Shown piece after piece: positions 8,437 to 18,825 of a DNA stretch of 64,000 nt. The stretch is taken from assembly GCF_000023225.1 (NCBI RefSeq), contig NC_013173.1, positions 3,660,501 through 3,724,500 of the forward strand, written 5' to 3'. A model generated the notes under the pieces. It saw only the letters and a program-made list of their open reading frames with translations, did not search any database and was not told the origin of the DNA. This stretch comes from Desulfomicrobium baculatum DSM 4028. GTDB taxonomy: Bacteria; Desulfobacterota; Desulfovibrionia; Desulfovibrionales; Desulfomicrobiaceae. The position numbers and the translations under genes are program-made. Numbering within the stretch: the first letter of the stretch is position 1; the number at the start of each line of letters is the position of its first letter.

Positions 8437-8958
8437 TCAGTTTTCCAGCCATCTGCGCAGATGCGCCGTCTCCTCCTGCCATTTTGGTCCGAAGCGCAGG
8501 TCCAGAAAACGCGCGTAGACCACGTCCAGATAATCCATGCATTTTTCCAGCAGGTAGATTTTCTCCAGGATGCGACCGTCCGGGTCTTCGCCCTCCTCCA
8601 TCTTCATCTCCACCTTGGGGGTTTTGAGGCCCTGCAGGGTGAAGTTGGCGGCGTCCAGAAGCACCTGCCAGCTGATCTCGTCCCTTTCGACGCGAACCTT
8701 GGCCTTGTAGACCTTTTTGCCGTTTCGAAGCCCAAGGCGCGCCTCGCGCAGTTCGGCCATGGGGCCGCTGCATACGGCTGTTTCCTTGGCCTCTCCCTCG
8801 CCGCCCTGGACCGAGACCTTCTGCTCCACCGTGACCGAGAACGCTTCGCCTTCCTTGGTCCGGAAGAGTCCGCTGCTGGTTTCACTGGCAAACCACAGCC
8901 AGGTCAGAAATTCCTGTCCCAGGGCCAGGCTCACTGTTTCCGCGTGTTCCAGATCCAT
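8437..8958 (-). CDS. RdgC-like C-terminal half protein
   Basis: 173 residues from the ATG that overlaps the TGA of the upstream RdgC-like gene and has GGGAGG 6 bases ahead. An ATG one codon earlier is spaced too closely. The order of elements (FLTWLWFASE, then GKKVYKAKVRVERDEISWQVLLDAANFTLQGLKTPKV) resembles the C-terminal half of E. coli RdgC, where EITNHIEAGKVVTKLALDW and RIQFVM...LKRLKF occur in the same order. With its neighbour it could form an RdgC in two polypeptides. On its own it would be called hypothetical; the similarity was judged by eye and is weak. Confidence 0.6.
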   Translation of the reverse strand: MDLEHAETVSLALGQEFLTWLWFASETSSGLFRTKEGEAFSVTVEQKVSVQGGEGEAKETAVCSGPMAELREARLGLRNGKKVYKAKVRVERDEISWQVLLDAANFTLQGLKTPKVEMKMEEGEDPDGRILEKIYLLEKCMDYLDVVYARFLDLRFGPKWQEETAHLRRWLEN

Positions 8959-9578
8959 CATGCACCTCCCTGGGCGAAAACGGTTGGTTCAAAATCGTCA
9001 AGCGCCGCCTTGCGTTCGGCTCCAAGGATGTTCAGGGCCTGAAAGTAGGGCGTCAGGGGCTCCAGGTGCAGGCCGAAGGTGTGGGTGAACAGCTCCTCGA
9101 AGAGTTCGGTCAGCTTGGACTGGGTGGACGCGATCCAGACGGTCTGCCGGTTTGTGTCCCAGACCACGTCGAAGCAGGCCGGAATGGGCAGGGTCCGGGC
9201 GCGCAGGCGCAGTTCGACCTGTTCGCGGATCTCGGTCTTCTGCTCTTTGGTCAAAAATTTCTTGCCCTGGTCGCGCATGGCCCGCATGGCCTCGTTCATG
9301 GCCACGGCGAAGTGCTTTTTCATGACCGCGGGCGGCACGCGACGCGTGTCCAGACGCAGGGTGAAGGTCAGGTACGGGCCTTTTTCAGGCGGACACAACG
9401 CAAAGTCCGGATCGAGCATATTGTCGAAGGAGACCCAGCCAAAGCTGCGTTCTTCGGCGCTGGCGTCGATATCGCGAAAAGCGTTGCGTTTGAGGCGGTC
9501 GTCCACTTCGTGCCACAGGCTCGAAGGGATATCCTCCTCCACAATGCGGTAACGGGTGAGCCCCACGCTTGCTGACAT
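8958..9578 (-). CDS. rdgC: RdgC-like recombination-associated protein, N-terminal half
   Basis: 206 residues. Matches to RdgC include the SFGWVSFDNML stretch, the lysine/glutamate-rich FLTKEQKTEIREQVELRL followed by RTLPIPACFDVVWDTNRQTVWIASTQSKLTELFEELF, which parallels [21 protein letters not shown]...MMWIDTVNGLIMVDCAS in E. coli RdgC. RdgC forms a DNA-binding ring that restrains RecA (family knowledge). E. coli RdgC has 303 residues, so this product is short and ends where the downstream coupled gene takes over. The start is uncertain: the ATG chosen lies 14 bases from a GGGAGG, while a TTG at 9587 is better spaced. Confidence 0.7.
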   Translation of the reverse strand: MSASVGLTRYRIVEEDIPSSLWHEVDDRLKRNAFRDIDASAEERSFGWVSFDNMLDPDFALCPPEKGPYLTFTLRLDTRRVPPAVMKKHFAVAMNEAMRAMRDQGKKFLTKEQKTEIREQVELRLRARTLPIPACFDVVWDTNRQTVWIASTQSKLTELFEELFTHTFGLHLEPLTPYFQALNILGAERKAALDDFEPTVFAQGGA

Positions 9579-9682
9579 GAATCCCAAGGTATCCTCCCTC
9601 GCCGTCCTCATCTTTGCGCTTTGACGGCATCCTGGTTTTGTTTAAAGGTCTAGATTCATCACTCGAATTTTACGGAGTTCCC

Positions 9683-11812
9683 ATGTCCAAAGCACTCTGC
9701 ATACACGGTCATTTTTACCAGCCGCCCCGCTTCGACCCCTGGCTCGAAGACGTACTGCCGGAAGGCAGTGCCGCCCCGGAACACGATTGGAACATACGCA
9801 TCACCCGGGAATGCTACGCTCCTCTGGCCTGGGCGCGCCGGCTCGGCGGGACGGGCATGATCTGCGAGCTGGTCAATTGCTATGCATGGATGAGCTTCAA
9901 TTTCGGGCCCACCTTGCTGCGCTGGATGGAACTCCATGCCCCTGAGACCTATACGCGCATCCTGGAAGGGGACAGGCAGAGCCGTGAGCGTCTTGGCCAC
10001 GGCAATGCCCTGGCACAAGTGTACCATCACTCCATCATGCCCTTGGCGACGGAATTGGACAAGGACCTGGAGATAGCCTGGGCCGTCCAGGATTTCCGGA
10101 CCCGCTTCGGGCGTGATCCCGAAGGCATGTGGCTGGCCGAGACCGCCGTGGATCTGCCGACGCTCCAGGCCCTGGCCGATGCGGGGATCCGTTTCACCAT
10201 CCTGGCTCCCCGGCAGGCGCAGGCCATTCGCGGCGCAGGGGGAGAATTTTCTCCCGTGACCGAAGACAGCCTCGATACTACGCGGCCCTATCTGGTCAAG
10301 CTCCCTCAAGGCAAGTCAATAAGCGTGTTTTTTTACGACGGGGCCGTCTCCCGGGCCGTGGCCTTCGAGCGCCTGCTCGGTAGCGGAGAGAATTTCTGGG
10401 TCAGGCTTGTCGGTTCTTTTTCCCAGGGCCTTGGGAGCATCGCCACGGACGGAGAGTCCTACGGGCATCATTTCATGTTCGGCGAAATGGCGCTGGCGTA
10501 TGTCGTACAGCAGGCCAGGGAGGGGCGCGACAACGTCGGCCTGACCAATTACGGCGCCTATCTCGCGGCCCATCCGGCCACGGACGAGGTGCTTATCCAT
10601 GAAAACACCTCCTGGAGTTGCGTGCACGGGGTGGAGCGCTGGAAAACCCACTGCGGCTGCTCCGATGGCGGGCACCCGGACTGGATGCAGGATTGGCGCA
10701 GACCGCTCAGGCGCTGCCTCAACTATCTGAAATACTACGCGGATGAACATTTTTTCAAACGGGGAAGCGCTTTTTTCCGCGAAAGCGGCGTTGCCCTGCA
10801 GGAGTACGGGCTGGTTTTGGCCGGAAGCGAAGCCCTGGAGTCGTTTCTGGAAAGGCACTGCCTGCCCGGCCTTGAGCCGGCGCAGCGCACCGATGCCTGC
10901 CGGTTGCTGCTCATGCAGCGGCTGGCCCTGGCCAGTTTTTCGAGCTGCGCCTGGTTCTTTGACGACATTGCCCGGATTGAACCCTTGAATGGTTTGACCT
11001 CTGCCCGGCGCGCGCTGGATCTGCTGGCGGCCACGGGCGGACCGGACGTGGAGGCCGGTTTTGTGCGCGTGCTGGCCGAAGCCCAGTCGAACATGCGTGA
11101 AGATTGGGACGGGGCGGCCCTGTGGGAGGAGCTGGTCACCTCCCGGCGTCCGTCCCTGCACGAGCTTGCCGCCTATCCGCGCCGTTTTCCGGCGGCAAAG
11201 GACCGGCCGGAGATGGCTTGGCCGGGCGTTCGGCTTGCGCTTGAATCCGATGCCAAGGGCCAAAGGCTGCACTGCTTCTGGACCCGGACCCTGGAAGAGG
11301 AGACGGCCTCGCTGTCAGGGCCGGAAGAGTTCCCGCCGCATTCCAGGCACAAGGCCGAGGTGGGTTTTCGTCTGGCCAGGGAAAACGAACGGGAGCTTTT
11401 GCAGCAATCCTGCCTTTTGGCCCGGAATATGGCGCCGCTCTTGTCCGGTTTTACCGAAGGACAAAGCGAGCCGCAGCAATCCCTGGCCATGCAGATTCCC
11501 GGACTGGTCTGGAACTGGCTTTTCGAAGGCCAGGAGCTGCCTCGGGACATGCAGGACTCCCTGGCCGCATGGTTTGCGGCCAACGCGGGCATCCGCAAGC
11601 TGCTGGAACGCCTGATCGAAGAGCGCGGCACCCAGATGGCCTTGTCCCTGCCCGGGCAGGCCCACGCCCTGGTCGAGCTGATCACTCGCTCGCGCCGCCT
11701 GGGGCTGTCCATCTACTGGTGGGAAGCCCAGAACGCGGTCATGGCCGTGCCGAACAGATGCGTTCACGTGGAATTGTGCACGCTGCTGGGGCTGTCGGTT
11801 CCGGAAATGTAG
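9683..11812 (+). CDS. Glycoside hydrolase family 57 protein with DUF3536
   Basis: 709 residues from the ATG after ACGGAG; in-frame codons upstream are not conserved-looking. The N-terminal GH57 barrel shows CIHGHFYQPPR (motif 1), the likely nucleophile E153 in GMWLAETAVD and the likely acid/base D219 in FFYDG. The later part (SWSCVHGVERWKTHCGC, then a long helical region) fits DUF3536. GH57 enzymes act on alpha-1,4/1,6-glucans, such as amylase or branching enzyme. The substrate is not decided here; a role in glycogen turnover is plausible. There is no signal peptide, so it is cytoplasmic. Transcribed divergently from the RdgC-like pair. Confidence 0.88.
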   Translation: MSKALCIHGHFYQPPRFDPWLEDVLPEGSAAPEHDWNIRITRECYAPLAWARRLGGTGMICELVNCYAWMSFNFGPTLLRWMELHAPETYTRILEGDRQSRERLGHGNALAQVYHHSIMPLATELDKDLEIAWAVQDFRTRFGRDPEGMWLAETAVDLPTLQALADAGIRFTILAPRQAQAIRGAGGEFSPVTEDSLDTTRPYLVKLPQGKSISVFFYDGAVSRAVAFERLLGSGENFWVRLVGSFSQGLGSIATDGESYGHHFMFGEMALAYVVQQAREGRDNVGLTNYGAYLAAHPATDEVLIHENTSWSCVHGVERWKTHCGCSDGGHPDWMQDWRRPLRRCLNYLKYYADEHFFKRGSAFFRESGVALQEYGLVLAGSEALESFLERHCLPGLEPAQRTDACRLLLMQRLALASFSSCAWFFDDIARIEPLNGLTSARRALDLLAATGGPDVEAGFVRVLAEAQSNMREDWDGAALWEELVTSRRPSLHELAAYPRRFPAAKDRPEMAWPGVRLALESDAKGQRLHCFWTRTLEEETASLSGPEEFPPHSRHKAEVGFRLARENERELLQQSCLLARNMAPLLSGFTEGQSEPQQSLAMQIPGLVWNWLFEGQELPRDMQDSLAAWFAANAGIRKLLERLIEERGTQMALSLPGQAHALVELITRSRRLGLSIYWWEAQNAVMAVPNRCVHVELCTLLGLSVPEM

Positions 11813-11857
11813 AAGCGGGAACCCGTCTGCGCGTGGTGACCGTAAGGGCGAAAAATT

Positions 11858-11919
<62 letters not shown>

Positions 11920-11944
11920 CCGCCGGAGGCATCTTTTCCTTTTC

Positions 11945-13246
11945 CTATTCCCCTTCAATCCACCTTTTCCAGACTTCCCGCGCACGCTCTGCATAGAGCG
12001 CCTTGCGTTTCTTTTTGGGCGCTTTCATGTTCAGGGCGGGCATGAGGCCGAAGTGGACGTTGGAGGGCTGGAAATGTTTGGCCGGGGTGCGCAGGTGGGC
12101 AAGGAGCGCGCCCAGGGCCGTCTCCACCGGCGGCAGCTCGCGCTGTCCGGACAGGAAAAGTCCCAGCCACAGGCCTGTGGCCGCCGACTCCAGATATCCT
12201 TCCACGCCGCTGATCTGACCGGCCAGGTAGGTGCCCGGTCTGCCCCGCAGTTCAAGGGTCGGGGTCAGAACTTCCGGGGCCAGCACATAGGTATTGCGGT
12301 GGATGCTGCCCATGCGCAGGAATTCGGCGTGGGCGAGGCCGGGGATGGTCAAGAAGATGCGTTTCTGCTCGCCGTATTTGAGCTTGGTCTGAAAGCCGAC
12401 CATGTTCATGGCCGTCTTTTCGCGGTTTTCGGCTCGCAGTTGTACCACGGCATAGGGCTGCTTGCCGGTGCGCGGGTCGATAAGGCCCACGGGCTTCAAA
12501 GGGCCGAAAGCCAGGGTCATTTCCCCGCGTTCGGCCATGACTTCGATGGGCAGGCAACCCTCGAAGTGCATTTCCTTTTCGAATTCCCTTGGCGCGACCT
12601 TTTCCCCGGCCACCAGCGCCCGCACGAAGGCCAGGTATTCGTCCTCATTCATGGGGCAGTTCAGGTAGTCCTTGTCCTCGGGGGCGTAGCGCGAGGCCCA
12701 GAAGGCCACGCTCATGTCCACCGATTCCGTGAGCACGATGGGCGCGATGGCGTCGTAAAAGGCCAGGCTGTCCTGGCCGACGATGCGCGAGAGGTCCGAG
12801 GACAGGGCGTCACTGGCCAGGGGGCCGGCGGTGATGATGAGTGCCGCGTGCCCTGCGCCGTCCAGTTCCGCCAGGTTTGCTATTTCGCGCCGTTGCAGCG
12901 TGATGCGCGGGTGTTCTTCGATGCGTCTGGTCATTTCGCGGGCGAAAAGCTCACGGTCTACGGCCAGTGCCTTCCCGGCGGGCACTTCCACTCCTTTGGC
13001 CACGTCCATGACCAGGCTGCCAAGCTCCGTCATTTCGAGTTTCAGCAGGCCGATGCCGGTTTCAAGCTCTGCCGAGCGAAAGGAGTTGGAGCAGACCAGT
13101 TCGGCCAGGTCCTTGCTCTGATGGGCGGGGGAGAAGCGCTGCGGCTTCATTTCATAGAGAACGACGTCGCATCCGGCCTGGGCCAGCTGCCAGGCGGCTT
13201 CGCATCCGGCCAGTCCGGCCCCGACAATTGCGTAGGTTTTGCTCAT
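11945..13246 (-). CDS. trmFO: TrmFO, folate-dependent tRNA (uracil-54) methyltransferase
   Basis: 433 residues, the normal TrmFO length. It makes 5-methyluridine at position 54 of tRNA using methylenetetrahydrofolate and FADH2. The FAD-binding GAGLAG is at 9-14. The stretch LAELVCSNSFRS contains the conserved Cys at 52 (equivalent to the active-site Cys53 of the B. subtilis enzyme). Further family motifs include GFQTKLKYGEQKRIFLTIPGL and the C-terminal HFGLMP. Found in Gram-positives, deltaproteobacteria and cyanobacteria rather than gammaproteobacteria, which use TrmA. It is convergent with GH57. Confidence 0.97.
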   Translation of the reverse strand: MSKTYAIVGAGLAGCEAAWQLAQAGCDVVLYEMKPQRFSPAHQSKDLAELVCSNSFRSAELETGIGLLKLEMTELGSLVMDVAKGVEVPAGKALAVDRELFAREMTRRIEEHPRITLQRREIANLAELDGAGHAALIITAGPLASDALSSDLSRIVGQDSLAFYDAIAPIVLTESVDMSVAFWASRYAPEDKDYLNCPMNEDEYLAFVRALVAGEKVAPREFEKEMHFEGCLPIEVMAERGEMTLAFGPLKPVGLIDPRTGKQPYAVVQLRAENREKTAMNMVGFQTKLKYGEQKRIFLTIPGLAHAEFLRMGSIHRNTYVLAPEVLTPTLELRGRPGTYLAGQISGVEGYLESAATGLWLGLFLSGQRELPPVETALGALLAHLRTPAKHFQPSNVHFGLMPALNMKAPKKKRKALYAERAREVWKRWIEGE

Positions 13247-13310
13247 CTCATGTTTCCGTGATGGTGGTAAAAGGCGGACTTGTGGCCCATGGTTGCGCCG
13301 TGGTCAATCC

Positions 13311-13349
13311 TTAAAGGGGCAGCCCGCCGCATCTGGTGCGACGGGCTGC
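13311..13349 (-). terminator. Probable terminator of the P-type ATPase gene
   Basis: A 13-bp stem with one mismatch (gcagcccgccgca against tgcgacgggctgc), with a 5-base loop and followed on the minus strand by ccccttt. It starts about 30 bases after the ATPase stop codon. The T-run is short, so termination may be partial. Confidence 0.55.
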
Positions 13350-13378
13350 GGTGTTGCATGATGGCGAAGCGGGCCGGA

Positions 13379-16093
<2,715 letters not shown>

Positions 16094-16233
16094 ATGGACG
16101 CTCCTCGTGTTTGTGATGGGGAAGGCGCACTGCGTTCTCGTCGGTTTGGGGAAAACAAGTGTTTACTGAGTAGAGCACATAATGGCAAACTTCAAGGTGT
16201 GAAGGGCGCAAACAATAACACCGGGAGGTATCC

Positions 16234-16593
16234 ATGCGACTGAAAAACTGGCTGCTGCTCATGCTCACGGTTTTCGTCATTCAGGGCTGCGTCATCGCGC
16301 CCGCCGCGCCGCCGCAGCGGCATGGACCGCCGGATCACGCCCCGGCCCACGGCTACCGCAACAAATACCGCTATTCCTATTATCCGGATGCCGGGGTGTA
16401 CTTTGACCTGGACCGCAAGATCTATTTCTATCTGGACCGGGGATGGCGGAGCGCGGTGGTCCTGCCGCGGGCGCTGCGGGTCCGGTTGGGCGGTCCGGTG
16501 AGTATGGAGCTCGATCTCGACAAACCGTACTACCGCTACGACGAGCACAGGTCCACGTATCCGCCAAGCAAAAAGAAGAACAAGCGGTGGTGA
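16234..16593 (+). CDS. Small predicted lipoprotein
   Basis: 119 residues. The N-terminus MRLKNWLLLMLTVFVIQGC is a lipoprotein signal with VIQGC as lipobox, so Cys19 would be lipidated. The mature part begins with a Pro/His-rich linker, then a Tyr-rich globular part (YRYSYYPDAGVYFDLDRKIYF) and ends in a basic KKKNKR tail. Many such proteins are annotated only as hypothetical; the YYPDAGVYFD...YFYLDRGWR pattern recurs in small envelope proteins. A good GGGAGG precedes the ATG. Its stop overlaps the next gene's GTG start. Envelope location is well supported, the function unknown. Confidence 0.8.
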   Translation: MRLKNWLLLMLTVFVIQGCVIAPAAPPQRHGPPDHAPAHGYRNKYRYSYYPDAGVYFDLDRKIYFYLDRGWRSAVVLPRALRVRLGGPVSMELDLDKPYYRYDEHRSTYPPSKKKNKRW

Positions 16594-17288
16594 TCATCTC
16601 GCCGGGTTTTGAACTGATCGCGCGCGAGCCCGGATTTGTTGTCGTGCACAAGGATCCGGGCCTCGATTTTCACGACTGCGACGGTCGCATGGGGTTGTGC
16701 AGCCTGGTCCGGGATCGGCTGCAAGCCAGGGTCTTTCCGGTCCATCGCCTGGACAAGGCCACCTCGGGGCTGCTGCTTTTGGCCAGGAGCCGGGAGTGGG
16801 CCGCGGCGCTGGCCGGATTGTTCCGCGAGCGGGCTGTGCAGAAATACTACATCGCCCTGTCGGATCTCACTCCAGGCAAGAAGCAGGGGCTCGTTCAGGG
16901 CGACATGGTCCGTTCGCGGCGGGGCAGCTGGAAGCTGGCGCGGAGCATGGAGCGTCCGGCCAGGACGCGTTTTCTGAGCTGGTCCGTGCGGCCGGGTATG
17001 CGCCTTTTTGTCCTGAAGCCCATGAGCGGCCGCACCCATCAGCTGCGCGTGGCCATGAAGAGCCTGGGCGCGCCCATCCTGGGCGACAGCCTTTATCACC
17101 CCATTGTCCCGGATTGGCCCGATCGCATGTATCTGCACGCCCACACCCTGCGGTTTTCCCTGGGCGGACAAAATTTTGCCTACGCCTGTCCGCCCAGAAG
17201 CGGAGACATGTTTTTGGAAGACGCGACGCAGAGCATGCTGCAGGCTCTGGGGCCACTGGAGGGCCTTGCCTGGCCTGCGCAGCCCTAA
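16590..17288 (+). CDS. RluA-family RNA pseudouridine synthase
   Basis: About 232 residues. The catalytic motif HRLDKATSGLLL is complete with Asp at 55, and the later MSGRTHQLRVAMKSLGAPILGD box is typical of RluA/TruC enzymes, which turn uridine into pseudouridine in rRNA or tRNA. There is no S4 domain, so it is the short form. No ATG exists near the start of similarity; GTG at 16590 overlaps the lipoprotein TGA (GTGA) and GTG at 16587 is an alternative. The target RNA cannot be predicted. Translation is likely coupled to the lipoprotein gene. Confidence 0.88.
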   Translation: MIISPGFELIAREPGFVVVHKDPGLDFHDCDGRMGLCSLVRDRLQARVFPVHRLDKATSGLLLLARSREWAAALAGLFRERAVQKYYIALSDLTPGKKQGLVQGDMVRSRRGSWKLARSMERPARTRFLSWSVRPGMRLFVLKPMSGRTHQLRVAMKSLGAPILGDSLYHPIVPDWPDRMYLHAHTLRFSLGGQNFAYACPPRSGDMFLEDATQSMLQALGPLEGLAWPAQP

Positions 17289-17321
17289 GTTGTAGATAGA
17301 GAGGCGAGCGGAGGGAGGCGG

Positions 17322-17525
17322 TCAGGTATCGAGCAGGTTGTTGCCCTTGACGCGCATGCGGGAGTTCAGGGCATCGATGCGTTCCTGCAGGCGCGCGCGG
17401 CGGTGTTCGTTTTTTTCACCGTAAAAGGAGCGAAGCAGGAAATTGCGGCAATGAAACAGGGTGTGGGACTCTTGGTCGATATCGACCAGCTTTCCACAGA
17501 TGGCGCAGGTGCTGAACTTGGCCAT
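17322..17525 (-). CDS. Small protein with putative zinc-binding CxxC
   Basis: 67 residues. C7, C10, H21 or H25, and C26 (CAICG ... HTLFHC) could bind a zinc ion; the rest is basic and helical (RRARLQERIDALNSRMR). It follows the receiver-TPR gene by 3 bases, so the two form an operon. The function is not recognised. It might be a small regulator or partner of the TPR protein. Confidence 0.65.
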   Translation of the reverse strand: MAKFSTCAICGKLVDIDQESHTLFHCRNFLLRSFYGEKNEHRRARLQERIDALNSRMRVKGNNLLDT

Positions 17526-17528
17526 GGC

Positions 17529-18581
17529 TCACACCCCTCGCGGAGGTTGAAACGGGGCGTTTGAATTGTCTTCCCAGGACACTCCGGTCAGCAGGCGGTA
17601 CATTTTGAGCGCTTCGAGATGTTCCGGAGACAGGGCCAACGCGAGCTTGATGCATTCCAGGGCGTTTGCCGGCTGCGCATCGCAAAAATAGGCCTTTGCC
17701 ATGTTGTAGTGAATGTTTTCATCCTTGGGGCTAAGCTGAACGGCCTGGAAATAAGCCTGGATGGCCTGCTTGTACTGTTTTTCCTGGCGCAGCCGGATGC
17801 CCAGTGTGTTGTATGGATTGGGCGCGTTGATGTCGTATTTGACGATTTCGACGAATATTTTTTTGACCTTGGCAAAATTGTTGAGCTTTGCGTATTCATC
17901 GGCGGCTTTTTGCAGATAGTAGCGGTAGCGGTCGATGTCGTTTTTTCCCAGATAGGCTTGGGCCAGCCCTTCGTAAGCCTTGATGAAGGTCTGGTTGCGG
18001 GCCAGGGACTGGTTGAAGGCCTGGATGGCGTCGGACCATTTTTTGTCCACCAGAAACTGGCAGCCCCGGAAGAAAAGACGGCTGGCCTGCTCGTCCTCCT
18101 GGTTGACGACGAGGGTCAGGTCGCCGATGGCGTCTTCATAGCGGCCCTGAACGATCAACGTCGCGGCCTGCTCCACGGTTTCGCGGTCGCTGTCCGGTGT
18201 GTGTTCAATCTTTCCGGACTGGATCATGTGCTTTTCCAGGGCCGGCAGGGTGTAGGGGCGCAGAACCAGCCCGGAGCACCCGGCGGAGATGACGCCAAGC
18301 ACGAACTCTTCGGCCCGCTCCGACGATATGACCAGAATGTGCAGGTATTCCGCCTGTCTGACTTCGCGCAGGGCAGTGACAAACTCGGCGATGCTCAGAT
18401 CCTCGACTTCCGTGTCGACGATGATGATCCGGGCAGGATTGAACTTGATGAACTCCACCGCCGCCTTGCCCGAGGAAAAGCGCGCGCAGTTGCTGTATCC
18501 GAGCCGGGTCAGATTGTCTCTGGTTTCCTGAAAAAGGGAGTCCTGGCTCGTGGCCACGAAAACGAGATCCGTCATTCCCAT
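17529..18581 (-). CDS. Receiver-like domain plus TPR protein
   Basis: About 350 residues. Residues 4-120 form a CheY-like receiver with the phospho-acceptor Asp at 56 (IIIVD). The conserved Lys is replaced by Arg (VLRPY) and the usual N-terminal acidic pair is missing, so phosphorylation may be weak or absent. The rest is a run of TPR helices (about 150-340), including the clear unit NPYNTLGIRLRQEKQYKQAIQAYFQAVQLSPKD. It probably acts as a signalling scaffold that binds partner proteins. The start is uncertain among three in-frame ATGs; the one chosen has AGGA about 10 bases upstream. Confidence 0.8.
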   Translation of the reverse strand: MGMTDLVFVATSQDSLFQETRDNLTRLGYSNCARFSSGKAAVEFIKFNPARIIIVDTEVEDLSIAEFVTALREVRQAEYLHILVISSERAEEFVLGVISAGCSGLVLRPYTLPALEKHMIQSGKIEHTPDSDRETVEQAATLIVQGRYEDAIGDLTLVVNQEDEQASRLFFRGCQFLVDKKWSDAIQAFNQSLARNQTFIKAYEGLAQAYLGKNDIDRYRYYLQKAADEYAKLNNFAKVKKIFVEIVKYDINAPNPYNTLGIRLRQEKQYKQAIQAYFQAVQLSPKDENIHYNMAKAYFCDAQPANALECIKLALALSPEHLEALKMYRLLTGVSWEDNSNAPFQPPRGV

Positions 18582-18825
18582 GCGCTTACATGTCCTGTTT
18601 TTCTGCATGTTCTTAAGTAGTGCCTAGCAATTGTCATACGCGTTTCGTACATGGTTCACAAGGGTCCGGCCCTTCCCCCCGCGTATTGGTCCTTGACATC
18701 CCCCCAGTCCGTTACGCTACCCGGAATATGTTCGCCTGCCTTTTGATCACGCTTTCATACGCAGCAGCGCCGCCGGCCTTTCGCCTGCGGATATCAACTT
18801 TCGGCCCAGGGCCGTTGGTCTTTCC

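Noticed and set aside
18693-18718. TTGACA followed by TACGCT as promoter of the U32-family gene
   Set aside because: The spacer is only 14 bases; no acceptable -10 lies at 16-18 bases.
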